Of a stretch of DNA of 11,970 bases, positions 6,570-11,970 are shown one piece after another (position 1 is the first letter of the stretch; each line of letters opens with the position of its first letter). Location: NCBI GenBank assembly GCA_946563605.1, contig CAMNVW010000024.1, forward strand, positions 1 to 11,970, written 5' to 3'. The DNA is from an uncultured Clostridia bacterium (GTDB taxonomy: Bacteria > Bacillota > Clostridia > Oscillospirales > Ruminococcaceae). The position numbers and the translations under genes are program-made. The notes beneath the pieces were generated by a model. That model saw only the letters and a program-made list of their open reading frames with translations. It had not been told where the DNA came from and did no database searches.

Positions 6570-6968
6570 ATGCATATTACTTTGGAAACCGACTATGCGA
6601 TTAGGATTGTTCATATTCTGGCGCAGAGCGGAAAGAGGTTGGATGCAAAAACAATAGCGGAGTCCACCGGCGTGACACTGCGCTTTTCACTGAAAATTCT
6701 GCGTAAGCTGGTGGCTGCGGGGATTATCAAATCCTTTAAAGGGACGCAGGGAGGATATGAGATCGGACGAGATCCAAGCGAAATTTCATTGGGAGAGGTT
6801 ATCGAAACGATTGAAGGCAGATATGTGCTGAATCGCTGTGTGAACGGCGAATATGCCTGCACAAGGCATAAAAGCAAATGCTGCCAGTTTCAGAAGATTT
6901 TCCGCGAGATTTCGGAGGACGTCCGCGATAAGCTCTATTCTTATAAATTTTCGGATTTTAATGAGTAA
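6570..6968 (+). CDS. Rrf2 family transcriptional regulator with a candidate Fe-S cysteine cluster
   Basis: This 132-residue protein has the family's N-terminal signature MHITLETDYAIRIVHIL, a winged helix-turn-helix DNA-binding domain (residues about 1-80, with AESTGVTLRFSLKILRKL as the recognition region and GGYEIGR as the wing), and a C-terminal dimerisation helix. Cys90, Cys97, Cys104 and Cys105 form a CX6CX6CC cluster at the place where IscR and NsrR hold an iron-sulfur cluster, so a redox, nitric oxide or iron-sulfur sensing role is plausible. The ATG at 6570 is chosen because GAGGGGG precedes it and the protein then begins as the family does; the in-frame ATG at 6537 lacks a ribosome binding site. 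No isc/suf or nitric oxide genes are adjacent, so its targets are unknown and autoregulation is only a guess. Confidence 0.92.
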   Translation: MHITLETDYAIRIVHILAQSGKRLDAKTIAESTGVTLRFSLKILRKLVAAGIIKSFKGTQGGYEIGRDPSEISLGEVIETIEGRYVLNRCVNGEYACTRHKSKCCQFQKIFREISEDVRDKLYSYKFSDFNE

Positions 6969-7025
6969 GCCCAAAAGCTTTGCGGCTGTTTCGGATTTCA
7001 AAAATGTTTATAAACATAAATTGTA

Positions 7026-7063
7026 CTCTGCATCTAAATTGATTTTGGATGCAGAGCTTTTTT
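7026..7063 (+). terminator. Intrinsic terminator after the Rrf2 gene
   Basis: CTCTGCATC (7026-7034) pairs perfectly with GATGCAGAG (7048-7056) and is followed by C and a T run. An AAA/TTT pairing inside could extend the stem. The rest of the gap (7064-7250) holds no gene. A weaker hairpin, AAAATCC/GGATTTT (7088-7094 with 7103-7109), lies there. Confidence 0.85.
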
Positions 7064-7250
7064 ATTTTCACTCAAATTCATTGGCGCAAAATCCAGAAAC
7101 GCGGATTTTTTCGGATATAGGAAAACTGCCAATAAAAGCTGCCGGATTTTCTAAAATTCAAACAAAAACACCAAGGAAAGGGCACCGAAAAAAGAAAATA
7201 CAGGGTAAAATCCTACAAAATATATCGGCAATGCTTGTCACATAAAGAGA

Positions 7251-7279
7251 TTGTTTTCACGATGCAAAAAGACTATAAT
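7251..7279 (+). promoter_or_regulatory. Promoter for pepF
   Basis: A perfect TATAAT -10 box (7274-7279) lies 17 bases after TTGTTT (7251-7256), a moderate -35 match. The expected start near 7286 gives a leader of about 50 bases that contains the GGGGAGGA ribosome binding site. Confidence 0.7.
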
Positions 7280-7335
7280 GTCCTTGGAAAAAAATTTTAT
7301 GTTGCTTGAAACAATTAAATGGGGAGGATTTTACA

Positions 7336-9105
7336 ATGCAAGAAAACAAATTTGACTGGAATTTGCAGGATATTTATGCCAGTGAAGAAGCATGGTATCA
7401 GGATCTTGCCGCGGCACAAAAAGTTGCGGACGAACTGGCAACAATGCAGGGCAAGGTTTGTCAGGATGCAAATACTCTTCTGAAAACGCTGGAACTGTAC
7501 GCAAAATGCAACGAGTATTTCTCGAAGCTGTTTGTCTATGCGCACTGCCACTATGATGTAGATATGTCCAATACAAATTATAAAAAGCTGTATGAAACCG
7601 TTTTTGGAGCAAGAAGTGCTGTCAGCGAACAGACCGCATTCCTGAATCCAGAGCTGATGCAGCTGACACACGAGCGCTTTGAAGAACTGTGCAAAGAACA
7701 GCCGGCGCTTGCGCTGTATACCCATCTTATCGACGATTTGCTCAGCAAGAAGGAACATATTCTGGATGAAAAATCTGAGCAGATGCTGGTGCGGATGCAG
7801 GATCTGCACGATTCCTATAAAAAGATTTACACAGATCTGCTGGTCAACGATACAAAATATGCGCAGCTGACCAACTCCTACGGAGAAACCGTTTCTGCAA
7901 ATGACGCTGCCTATACCGGCGCAATGTCCGACCCGAATCGTGAGTTCCGCAAGGAATTTTTTGAAAAGCTGTATGACGTATATAAAGGATATGTCAACAC
8001 CATGTCCTCAAACTACTACGCGCTGGTAAAATCCAATGTCCATATCGCGAAAACCCGCGGCTATTCTTCGGCAAGAAATCAGTCTTTGTCGCAGAACTTT
8101 ATCCCAGAAGCGGTTTATGATAATCTGCTGACAACAGTCCGTGCAAACACAGAGCCGTTCCAGCGTTATATCAATCTGCGCAACAGAGTGCTTGGTCTGG
8201 AAAAGAGCCATATGTATGATATGTACATCCCGATTGTACCGGACGCTGAAAAGAAATACAGCTTTGATGAGGCATATGATCTGATGCTCAAAGCGACCGC
8301 AATTTTGGGCGAGGACTACACCGAATTGGTGAAACGTTCCTATCAGGAACACTGGTGCGACGCTTATCCAAAGAACAGCAAAGTCAGCGGCGCATATTCC
8401 ACCAGTGTCTACGATGTTCATCCATATATGCTGCTCAACTACAACGGTACTTTGGGTGATGTATTTACCCTGCTGCATGAAACCGGACACTCGATGCACA
8501 GCTGGTATTCCAATCAGGCACAGCCGTTTGTCTATGCAAATTACTCTTTGTTCTGTGCAGAGGTAGCTTCTACCACCAACGAGATGATTCTGTATTACTA
8601 TCTGCTTGACCATGCTCAGACCAAGGAAGAAAAAGTAATACTGCTCTCGAAACACCTCGATGACATTCGCTCCACTTTCTGCCGCCAGACCATGTTTGCT
8701 GATTTTGAAGATCAGACCCACAAATTGGTGGAAGCCGGTCAGCCGCTGCTGCCGGATACATTGTGTGAGATTTACCGCAAGATCAACGAGGATTACTACG
8801 GTCCTGGCTTTGCGGCAGACGAGACCATCGCTTACGAGTGGGCACGTATTCCGCATTTCTATCGTGCATTTTATGTTTATCAGTATGCGACCGGCATTTC
8901 TGCGGCAGTTGCGATTGCAAATCGCATCCGCAAGCTGGGTCAGCCGGCGATAGAAGATTACAAATCCTTCCTGCGTGCAGGCTCAAGTGCTCATCCGATT
9001 GAAGTTCTGAAAGTGGCAGGTGTGGATATGGCTTCTCCGCAGCCGATTCTGGATATCATCGCAGATTTTGACGATACACTGAAACAGTTAGAAGAGCTGC
9101 TGTAA
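7336..9105 (+). CDS. pepF: Oligoendopeptidase F (M3B zinc metallopeptidase)
   Basis: This 589-residue cytoplasmic peptidase family cleaves short peptides, commonly 7-17 residues, and takes part in peptide turnover. The zinc site is intact: His381-Glu382-x-x-His385 (LLHETGHSMHS) and the third ligand Glu409 (FCAEVASTTNE), the spacing expected of family M3. The N-terminal half is the helical M3B N-domain, and the C-terminal FYVYQYATGISAAVAIA segment is typical of the PepF group and contributes substrate-binding tyrosines. Full length for PepF (about 600). The ATG at 7336 follows GGGGAGGA by about seven bases; an in-frame TTG at 7306 would start before the ribosome binding site and is rejected. 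It has its own promoter and terminator, so it is monocistronic. No signal peptide is present. Confidence 0.96.
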   Translation: MQENKFDWNLQDIYASEEAWYQDLAAAQKVADELATMQGKVCQDANTLLKTLELYAKCNEYFSKLFVYAHCHYDVDMSNTNYKKLYETVFGARSAVSEQTAFLNPELMQLTHERFEELCKEQPALALYTHLIDDLLSKKEHILDEKSEQMLVRMQDLHDSYKKIYTDLLVNDTKYAQLTNSYGETVSANDAAYTGAMSDPNREFRKEFFEKLYDVYKGYVNTMSSNYYALVKSNVHIAKTRGYSSARNQSLSQNFIPEAVYDNLLTTVRANTEPFQRYINLRNRVLGLEKSHMYDMYIPIVPDAEKKYSFDEAYDLMLKATAILGEDYTELVKRSYQEHWCDAYPKNSKVSGAYSTSVYDVHPYMLLNYNGTLGDVFTLLHETGHSMHSWYSNQAQPFVYANYSLFCAEVASTTNEMILYYYLLDHAQTKEEKVILLSKHLDDIRSTFCRQTMFADFEDQTHKLVEAGQPLLPDTLCEIYRKINEDYYGPGFAADETIAYEWARIPHFYRAFYVYQYATGISAAVAIANRIRKLGQPAIEDYKSFLRAGSSAHPIEVLKVAGVDMASPQPILDIIADFDDTLKQLEELL

Positions 9106-9121
9106 CAGACAGCAGCAGATA

Positions 9122-9167
9122 AAAAAACGGCTTTTCGATACAGGAAAAATCGAAAAGCCGTTTTTAT
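9122..9167 (+). terminator. Intrinsic terminator after pepF
   Basis: A 16-base perfect stem, AAAACGGCTTTTCGAT (9124-9139) with ATCGAAAAGCCGTTTT (9149-9164), encloses a nine-base loop and is followed by T-rich sequence. It begins some 17 bases after the pepF stop codon. Confidence 0.9.
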
Positions 9168-9198
9168 TAGTGGATGTGAGTTTATTATATCCATTTGC

Positions 9199-9247
9199 CT
9201 TGTGAAAATCAAGTGCTTTTCACAAGAAATTGATCTTTTTTCACAAG
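9199..9247. repeat. Three copies of a TTTTCACAAG motif
   Basis: CTTGTGAAAA (9199-9208) is the exact inverse of TTTTCACAAG at 9217-9226, eight bases away, and a third, direct copy lies at 9238-9247. The two direct copies start 21 bases apart, about two helical turns. The element lies between the pepF terminator and the promoter of the membrane protein gene. It could be a multi-site operator, though it is some 150 bases from the -10 box. No gene is present in 9168-9456. Confidence 0.6.
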
Positions 9248-9400
9248 AATTAAACGATAACGGGAAAAACAGAAAGAAATTTGTCGAAAAATGTTCCCGA
9301 AAGAGAAGCGTTTGTATAAAATAGTGGAAAATATAGTGCAAAAGCGTTTAAAGTTTTATGGGGAAATGTGAGGATGGGACTATTATTTTACAGCTGTTAA

Positions 9401-9409
9401 TGCTATAAT
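9401..9409 (+). promoter_or_regulatory. Extended -10 promoter for the membrane protein gene
   Basis: TGC-TATAAT is a perfect extended -10 element, 48 bases before the start codon. The position expected for -35 reads TATTAT, a poor match, which is typical of extended -10 promoters. Confidence 0.6.
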
Positions 9410-9456
9410 AAAAAATAGTAGGATTGGCAGATCAAAATAGAGAGAAGGATGTTTTC

Positions 9457-9912
9457 ATGTTTTTTATGACTACCTACCTGACGCTGGTCAGTATGATTCA
9501 AATCGCTGTTTATGTTGTCTCCGCGTTTGCATTTTATAAACTTGCAAAGATTCGCTGCATCAATAATGCGTGGCTTGCATTCATCCCATTTTTTAGCTTA
9601 TACATTATCGGCTATATCGGCGACACCTTAAAATATAACACTGCGCCGTTTAACCGCTATCTCAGCGATATTCCGATGGCTTATGCGCTGCCGATCGGTT
9701 CTATTATTGCATCGGTGGCGGGTGCACTGCCGCTGATTGGCGGTTTGGCGAGCGGCATTTTGGAGCTGCTGGTTTATGTTGGACAAATTTTGGTATATCT
9801 GTTCGTCTTCCAGCAGTATGCACCGAAGAATAAATTCTTGTTCACCCTGCTTTCGATCATTCCGGTTGTCGGTCCAATTTTGATTTTGTATTCGATTCGC
9901 GAATACCACTAA
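9457..9912 (+). CDS. Small multi-pass membrane protein of unknown function
   Basis: This 152-residue protein is dominated by hydrophobic segments. Membrane spans are likely at about residues 5-27, 38-56, 75-97, 98-121 and 128-148, with a short polar loop around residues 57-72 and a basic patch (KLAKIRC) after the first span. NAWLAFIPFFSLYIIG and SIIPVVGPILILY resemble the tryptophan/proline-rich helices of several small uncharacterised Bacillota membrane proteins, but I do not recognise a named family. There is no signal peptide distinct from the first span and no catalytic motif. I chose the ATG at 9457, seven bases after AGAAGGA; the in-frame TTG at 9424 has no such site. It is monocistronic between its own promoter and the terminator at 9956-9987. 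Confidence 0.8.
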   Translation: MFFMTTYLTLVSMIQIAVYVVSAFAFYKLAKIRCINNAWLAFIPFFSLYIIGYIGDTLKYNTAPFNRYLSDIPMAYALPIGSIIASVAGALPLIGGLASGILELLVYVGQILVYLFVFQQYAPKNKFLFTLLSIIPVVGPILILYSIREYH

Positions 9913-9955
9913 TTTTGCAGAACAAAGAAATTTGAACACCATATAAAACCCAAAC

Positions 9956-9987
9956 AAAAAAGGCTCCGTTTGTACGGAGCCTTTTTT
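9956..9987. terminator. Bidirectional terminator between the membrane protein gene and comM
   Basis: AAAAAAGGCTCCGT (9956-9969) pairs perfectly with ACGGAGCCTTTTTT (9974-9987) around the loop TTGT. The A and T runs on both sides allow it to stop transcription from both strands, and the minus-strand gene ends 12 bases away. Confidence 0.92.
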
Positions 9988-9998
9988 GCGTGAAAAAA

Positions 9999-11552
9999 TC
10001 ATCGGTTTTCGTACCAATATTTCTGGTCGAGGGTGCGGTAAGCCAAAGCTTCGGCGATATGCGATTTTCGGATGATATCGCTGCCGTCTAAATCGGCGAT
10101 GGTGCGCGCGACCTTGACAACGCGGTCATAGGTGCGGGCGGTCATGCCGAGTCCTTCAAAGGAGCGGCGCAGAAATTCGAGCGCGCTGTCCTCCAACGGA
10201 CACATCTGATTGAGGGTTCCGGCAGGGATGCGCGCGTTGCAGGTAATGGCTGTGCCGGCAAAACGCTCTTCCTGAATACGGCGTGCAGCTTCCACACGCT
10301 GCCGCACCTGTGCGGAGGTTTCCTCACGGCTTTCGCCGGATAATTCCTCAAACGCAACGGGAGCTACCTCAACGTGTAAATCAATGCGGTCGAGCAGCGG
10401 ACCGGATACGCGCGAGATATATTTATGTACCGCCGCTTCCGAGCAGGTACACGCAATTTGGGGATGTCCGCGATAGCCGCACGGACAGGGGTTCATCGCC
10501 GCGACAAACATCATCGAACAGGGATAGGTCACCCGTGAGGACGCGCGTGAGATGGTCACCTGATTGTCCTCAATCGGCTGGCGAAGTACCTCCAAAGCTT
10601 GACGCTGAAATTCTGGAAGTTCGTCCAAAAACAGCACGCCGTTGTGTGCAAGCGAAATTTCTCCCGGCATTGGGTTGGAGCCGCCGCCGGTCAGTCCTAC
10701 CGGCGAGACGGTATGGTGCGGCGAACGAAAGGGTCGGCTGTTCATGATCGGATGGTCGGGCGGCAAAAGCCCTGCCACCGAGTAGATGCGGGTGGTTTCG
10801 ATAGCTTCCATAAAACTGAGCCGCGGCAAAATCGAGGGCAGACGTTTTGCAAGCATACTTTTTCCGGTTCCGGGGGGTCCCAGAAGCAAAAGATTATGTC
10901 CGCCGGCAGCCGCGATTTCCAGTGCGCGCTTGGCAAAGGACTGTCCGCGCACCTGCGATAAATCTGCGTCAAAGTGGTTGCTGCCCTCCAGAATCATCGT
11001 GGGGTCAAACGGCAGCGGCTGGATGGGAGCTTGTCCGTTGAAATGGGAGAACAGCTCCGAAACATCGCTGACCGGATAAACGTCCAAGCCTTCCACGATG
11101 GAAGCTTCTTTTGCATTTTGTGCAGGAACAAACAAGGAGGTAATGCCGTCCTGTTTTGCCTGTATCGCCATCGAGAGAACACCGTTGACAGGACGCACCG
11201 CACCGGACAGGCTCAATTCTCCAACAAAGGCGGCGTCCTCGGGCAGCGCTTGGTCGTAGGAGTGAAAGAGCTGTTCCGAGGCTGCCATCACTGCCAAAAA
11301 GATGGGCAGGTCAAAAACGGGACCGGATTTTTTCTGGCTTGCCGGCGCAAGATTGACCGTGATTTTTGCAACCGGCATTTCATAACCGGCGTGGGTGATA
11401 GCGGACTGCACCCGCAGACGGGATTCTTTTATCGCAGCGTCCGGCAGTCCGACAATATCGAAGCTGGGGATCGCGCGGTTGAGCGTGACCTCTACCGTTA
11501 CGGCGTAAGCGTCAATGCCGCCGATACCGTAACTTTTTACACAGCTGTACAC
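9999..11552 (-). CDS. comM: ComM/YifB family AAA+ ATPase (magnesium chelatase-like)
   Basis: This 517-residue protein is full length for the family. The N-terminal Lon-protease-like fold (residues about 1-190) opens with the signature MYSCVKSYGIGGID and contains FDIVGLPDAAIKESR and NLAPASQKKSGPVFDLP. The AAA+ core has Walker A GPPGTGKS (residues 225-232) and Walker B VLFLDELPEF (Asp310-Glu311). A cysteine-rich loop, NPCPCGYRGHPQIACTC (Cys356, Cys358, Cys368, Cys370), looks like a metal site. The C-terminal magnesium chelatase-type helical domain includes RTYDRVVKVARTIADL. In Vibrio and relatives ComM is a hexameric helicase that promotes branch migration of transforming DNA; the role in Clostridia is not established, and older names calling it a magnesium chelatase are misleading. 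It starts with GTG behind GAGGGAGGG. A weak -10 (TAAAAT, minus strand 11584-11579) precedes it. Confidence 0.95.
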   Translation of the reverse strand: MYSCVKSYGIGGIDAYAVTVEVTLNRAIPSFDIVGLPDAAIKESRLRVQSAITHAGYEMPVAKITVNLAPASQKKSGPVFDLPIFLAVMAASEQLFHSYDQALPEDAAFVGELSLSGAVRPVNGVLSMAIQAKQDGITSLFVPAQNAKEASIVEGLDVYPVSDVSELFSHFNGQAPIQPLPFDPTMILEGSNHFDADLSQVRGQSFAKRALEIAAAGGHNLLLLGPPGTGKSMLAKRLPSILPRLSFMEAIETTRIYSVAGLLPPDHPIMNSRPFRSPHHTVSPVGLTGGGSNPMPGEISLAHNGVLFLDELPEFQRQALEVLRQPIEDNQVTISRASSRVTYPCSMMFVAAMNPCPCGYRGHPQIACTCSEAAVHKYISRVSGPLLDRIDLHVEVAPVAFEELSGESREETSAQVRQRVEAARRIQEERFAGTAITCNARIPAGTLNQMCPLEDSALEFLRRSFEGLGMTARTYDRVVKVARTIADLDGSDIIRKSHIAEALAYRTLDQKYWYENR

Positions 11553-11568
11553 AAAACATCCCTCCCTC
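11552..11568 (-). promoter_or_regulatory. Ribosome binding site and GTG start of comM with an out-of-frame ATG between
   Basis: On the minus strand GAGGGAGGG (11568-11560) is followed by seven bases and then the GTG at 11552, whose frame gives the conserved family N-terminus. Those seven bases begin with an ATG (11559-11557) in another frame, which abuts the ribosome binding site and would code only 15 residues before a stop. Confidence 0.8.
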
Positions 11569-11654
11569 TGTTTTTTCTATTTTACCACATCTTTCTACGT
11601 TAGGGAAGTTTTCTTTTGCAGAATTTTTATTTTGTTTTATGGGGATAAAATCCG

Positions 11655-11683
11655 TTGCTTTTTTGGGGAGGCTGTGATAAAAT
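11655..11683 (+). promoter_or_regulatory. Promoter for the metallo-beta-lactamase gene
   Basis: TTGCTT (11655-11660) and TAAAAT (11678-11683) are separated by 17 bases, and a TGA ahead of the -10 box gives a TGn extension. Start near 11690 leaves about 37 bases of leader with the AGGAAGGAGA site. The whole comM-to-walJ gap (11553-11726) is a divergent promoter region. Confidence 0.6.
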
Positions 11684-11726
11684 TTTCGCAGATTGATTGA
11701 TGGGAAAAAGAGGAAGGAGATTCGAT

Positions 11727-11970
11727 ATGGCGGTATTTTGTCCGCTTTACAGCGGAAGCAGCGGAAACAGCGTCTATTTGGATGCAGGTGACAGTTCGGT
11801 GCTGATTGATTTAGGGGTCAGCTGCCGTGCGGCGGTGAATGCGCTCAAATCGTTGAACGCTGATTTTGAAAAACTCAAGGGGATTTTGATTACACACGAA
11901 CATTCCGACCATATTAAGGGATTATCCGTCTTTTTGAAAAAATATCCTCTGCCGCTGTTTGCATCAAAAG
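11727..11970 (+). CDS. walJ: MBL-fold hydrolase of the YycJ/WalJ family (5' part, cut by window end)
   Basis: Only the first 81 complete codons lie in the window. The N-terminus MAVFCPLYSGSSGNSVYLD with its SGSSGNS turn is the hallmark of the YycJ/WalJ subgroup of metallo-beta-lactamase fold proteins. The first metal motif is complete: His57-Glu58-His59-Ser60-Asp61-His62. In Bacillota this family is linked to the walRK cell-wall regulator locus and to DNA-end or replication-related processing, with 5'-exonuclease-like activity proposed; the exact substrate here is not shown. No walRK genes are visible on this side, so if an operon exists it lies to the right. The ATG follows AGGAAGGAGA by about six bases. 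Alternative: another single-domain MBL hydrolase, less likely given the N-terminus. Confidence 0.88.
   Translation, partial: MAVFCPLYSGSSGNSVYLDAGDSSVLIDLGVSCRAAVNALKSLNADFEKLKGILITHEHSDHIKGLSVFLKKYPLPLFASK

Noticed and set aside
6853..7245. Plus-strand frame of 130 codons overlapping the end of the Rrf2 gene, including an ATG at 6961 overlapping its stop
   Set aside because: The frame runs through the Rrf2 terminator hairpin, the product is lysine-rich with no family resemblance, and no ribosome binding site precedes the ATG at a useful distance.
8008..8856. Minus-strand frame of 282 codons inside pepF
   Set aside because: It is a shadow of the pepF codon pattern; pepF has an intact zinc site and full family length on the other strand.
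10974..11603. Plus-strand frame of 209 codons opposite comM
   Set aside because: comM is intact and conserved over this stretch; the frame has no recognised domain and no start signal.

Overview
The window looks like chromosomal core sequence from a member of the Bacillota, most likely class Clostridia (Oscillospiraceae/Butyricicoccaceae-like). The evidence is the dgt-dnaG-rpoD gene order, a zinc-type L31, strong AGGAGG-type ribosome binding sites with some UUG and GUG starts, a PepF oligopeptidase, a YycJ/WalJ-type metallo-beta-lactamase protein, and hairpin repeats of a style I associate with clostridial genomes. The genus is not determinable by eye. No phage, transposase, CRISPR array, toxin-antitoxin pair or defence gene is visible.

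Layout. Positions 1-115 hold three GC-rich hairpins and no gene. Then come rpmE (ribosomal protein L31) with its own promoter and terminator, and a YigZ/IMPACT-family protein. A probable operon dgt-dnaG-rpoD (1370-5266) follows: an HD-domain dNTPase, the replicative primase and the housekeeping sigma factor. rpoD starts at a UUG one base after the dnaG stop. Downstream of rpoD lie about 430 bases with no gene. They contain two 93%-identical ~100-base direct repeats that flank a hairpin cluster, and they end in a strong terminator shared with the convergent GNAT acetyltransferase gene.

The second half holds single-gene transcription units. They are a divergently placed Rrf2 regulator with four clustered cysteines and a near-consensus promoter, pepF (M3 zinc oligoendopeptidase), a small unrecognised multi-pass membrane protein, and on the minus strand a ComM/YifB-type AAA+ ATPase. 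The 5' part of a walJ/yycJ-like metallo-beta-lactamase gene, running divergently from comM, is cut by the window end. Most units are separated by clear intrinsic terminators.

Functionally, the left half groups genome replication, nucleotide control and transcription initiation; the right half is housekeeping and stress or redox regulation. I did not find a new multi-gene system. The observations most worth a second look are the structured repeat element abutting the rpoD stop codon and its diverged relatives at the window start, the Fe-S-type cysteine cluster of the Rrf2 protein, and a spaced TTTTCACAAG motif upstream of the membrane protein gene.
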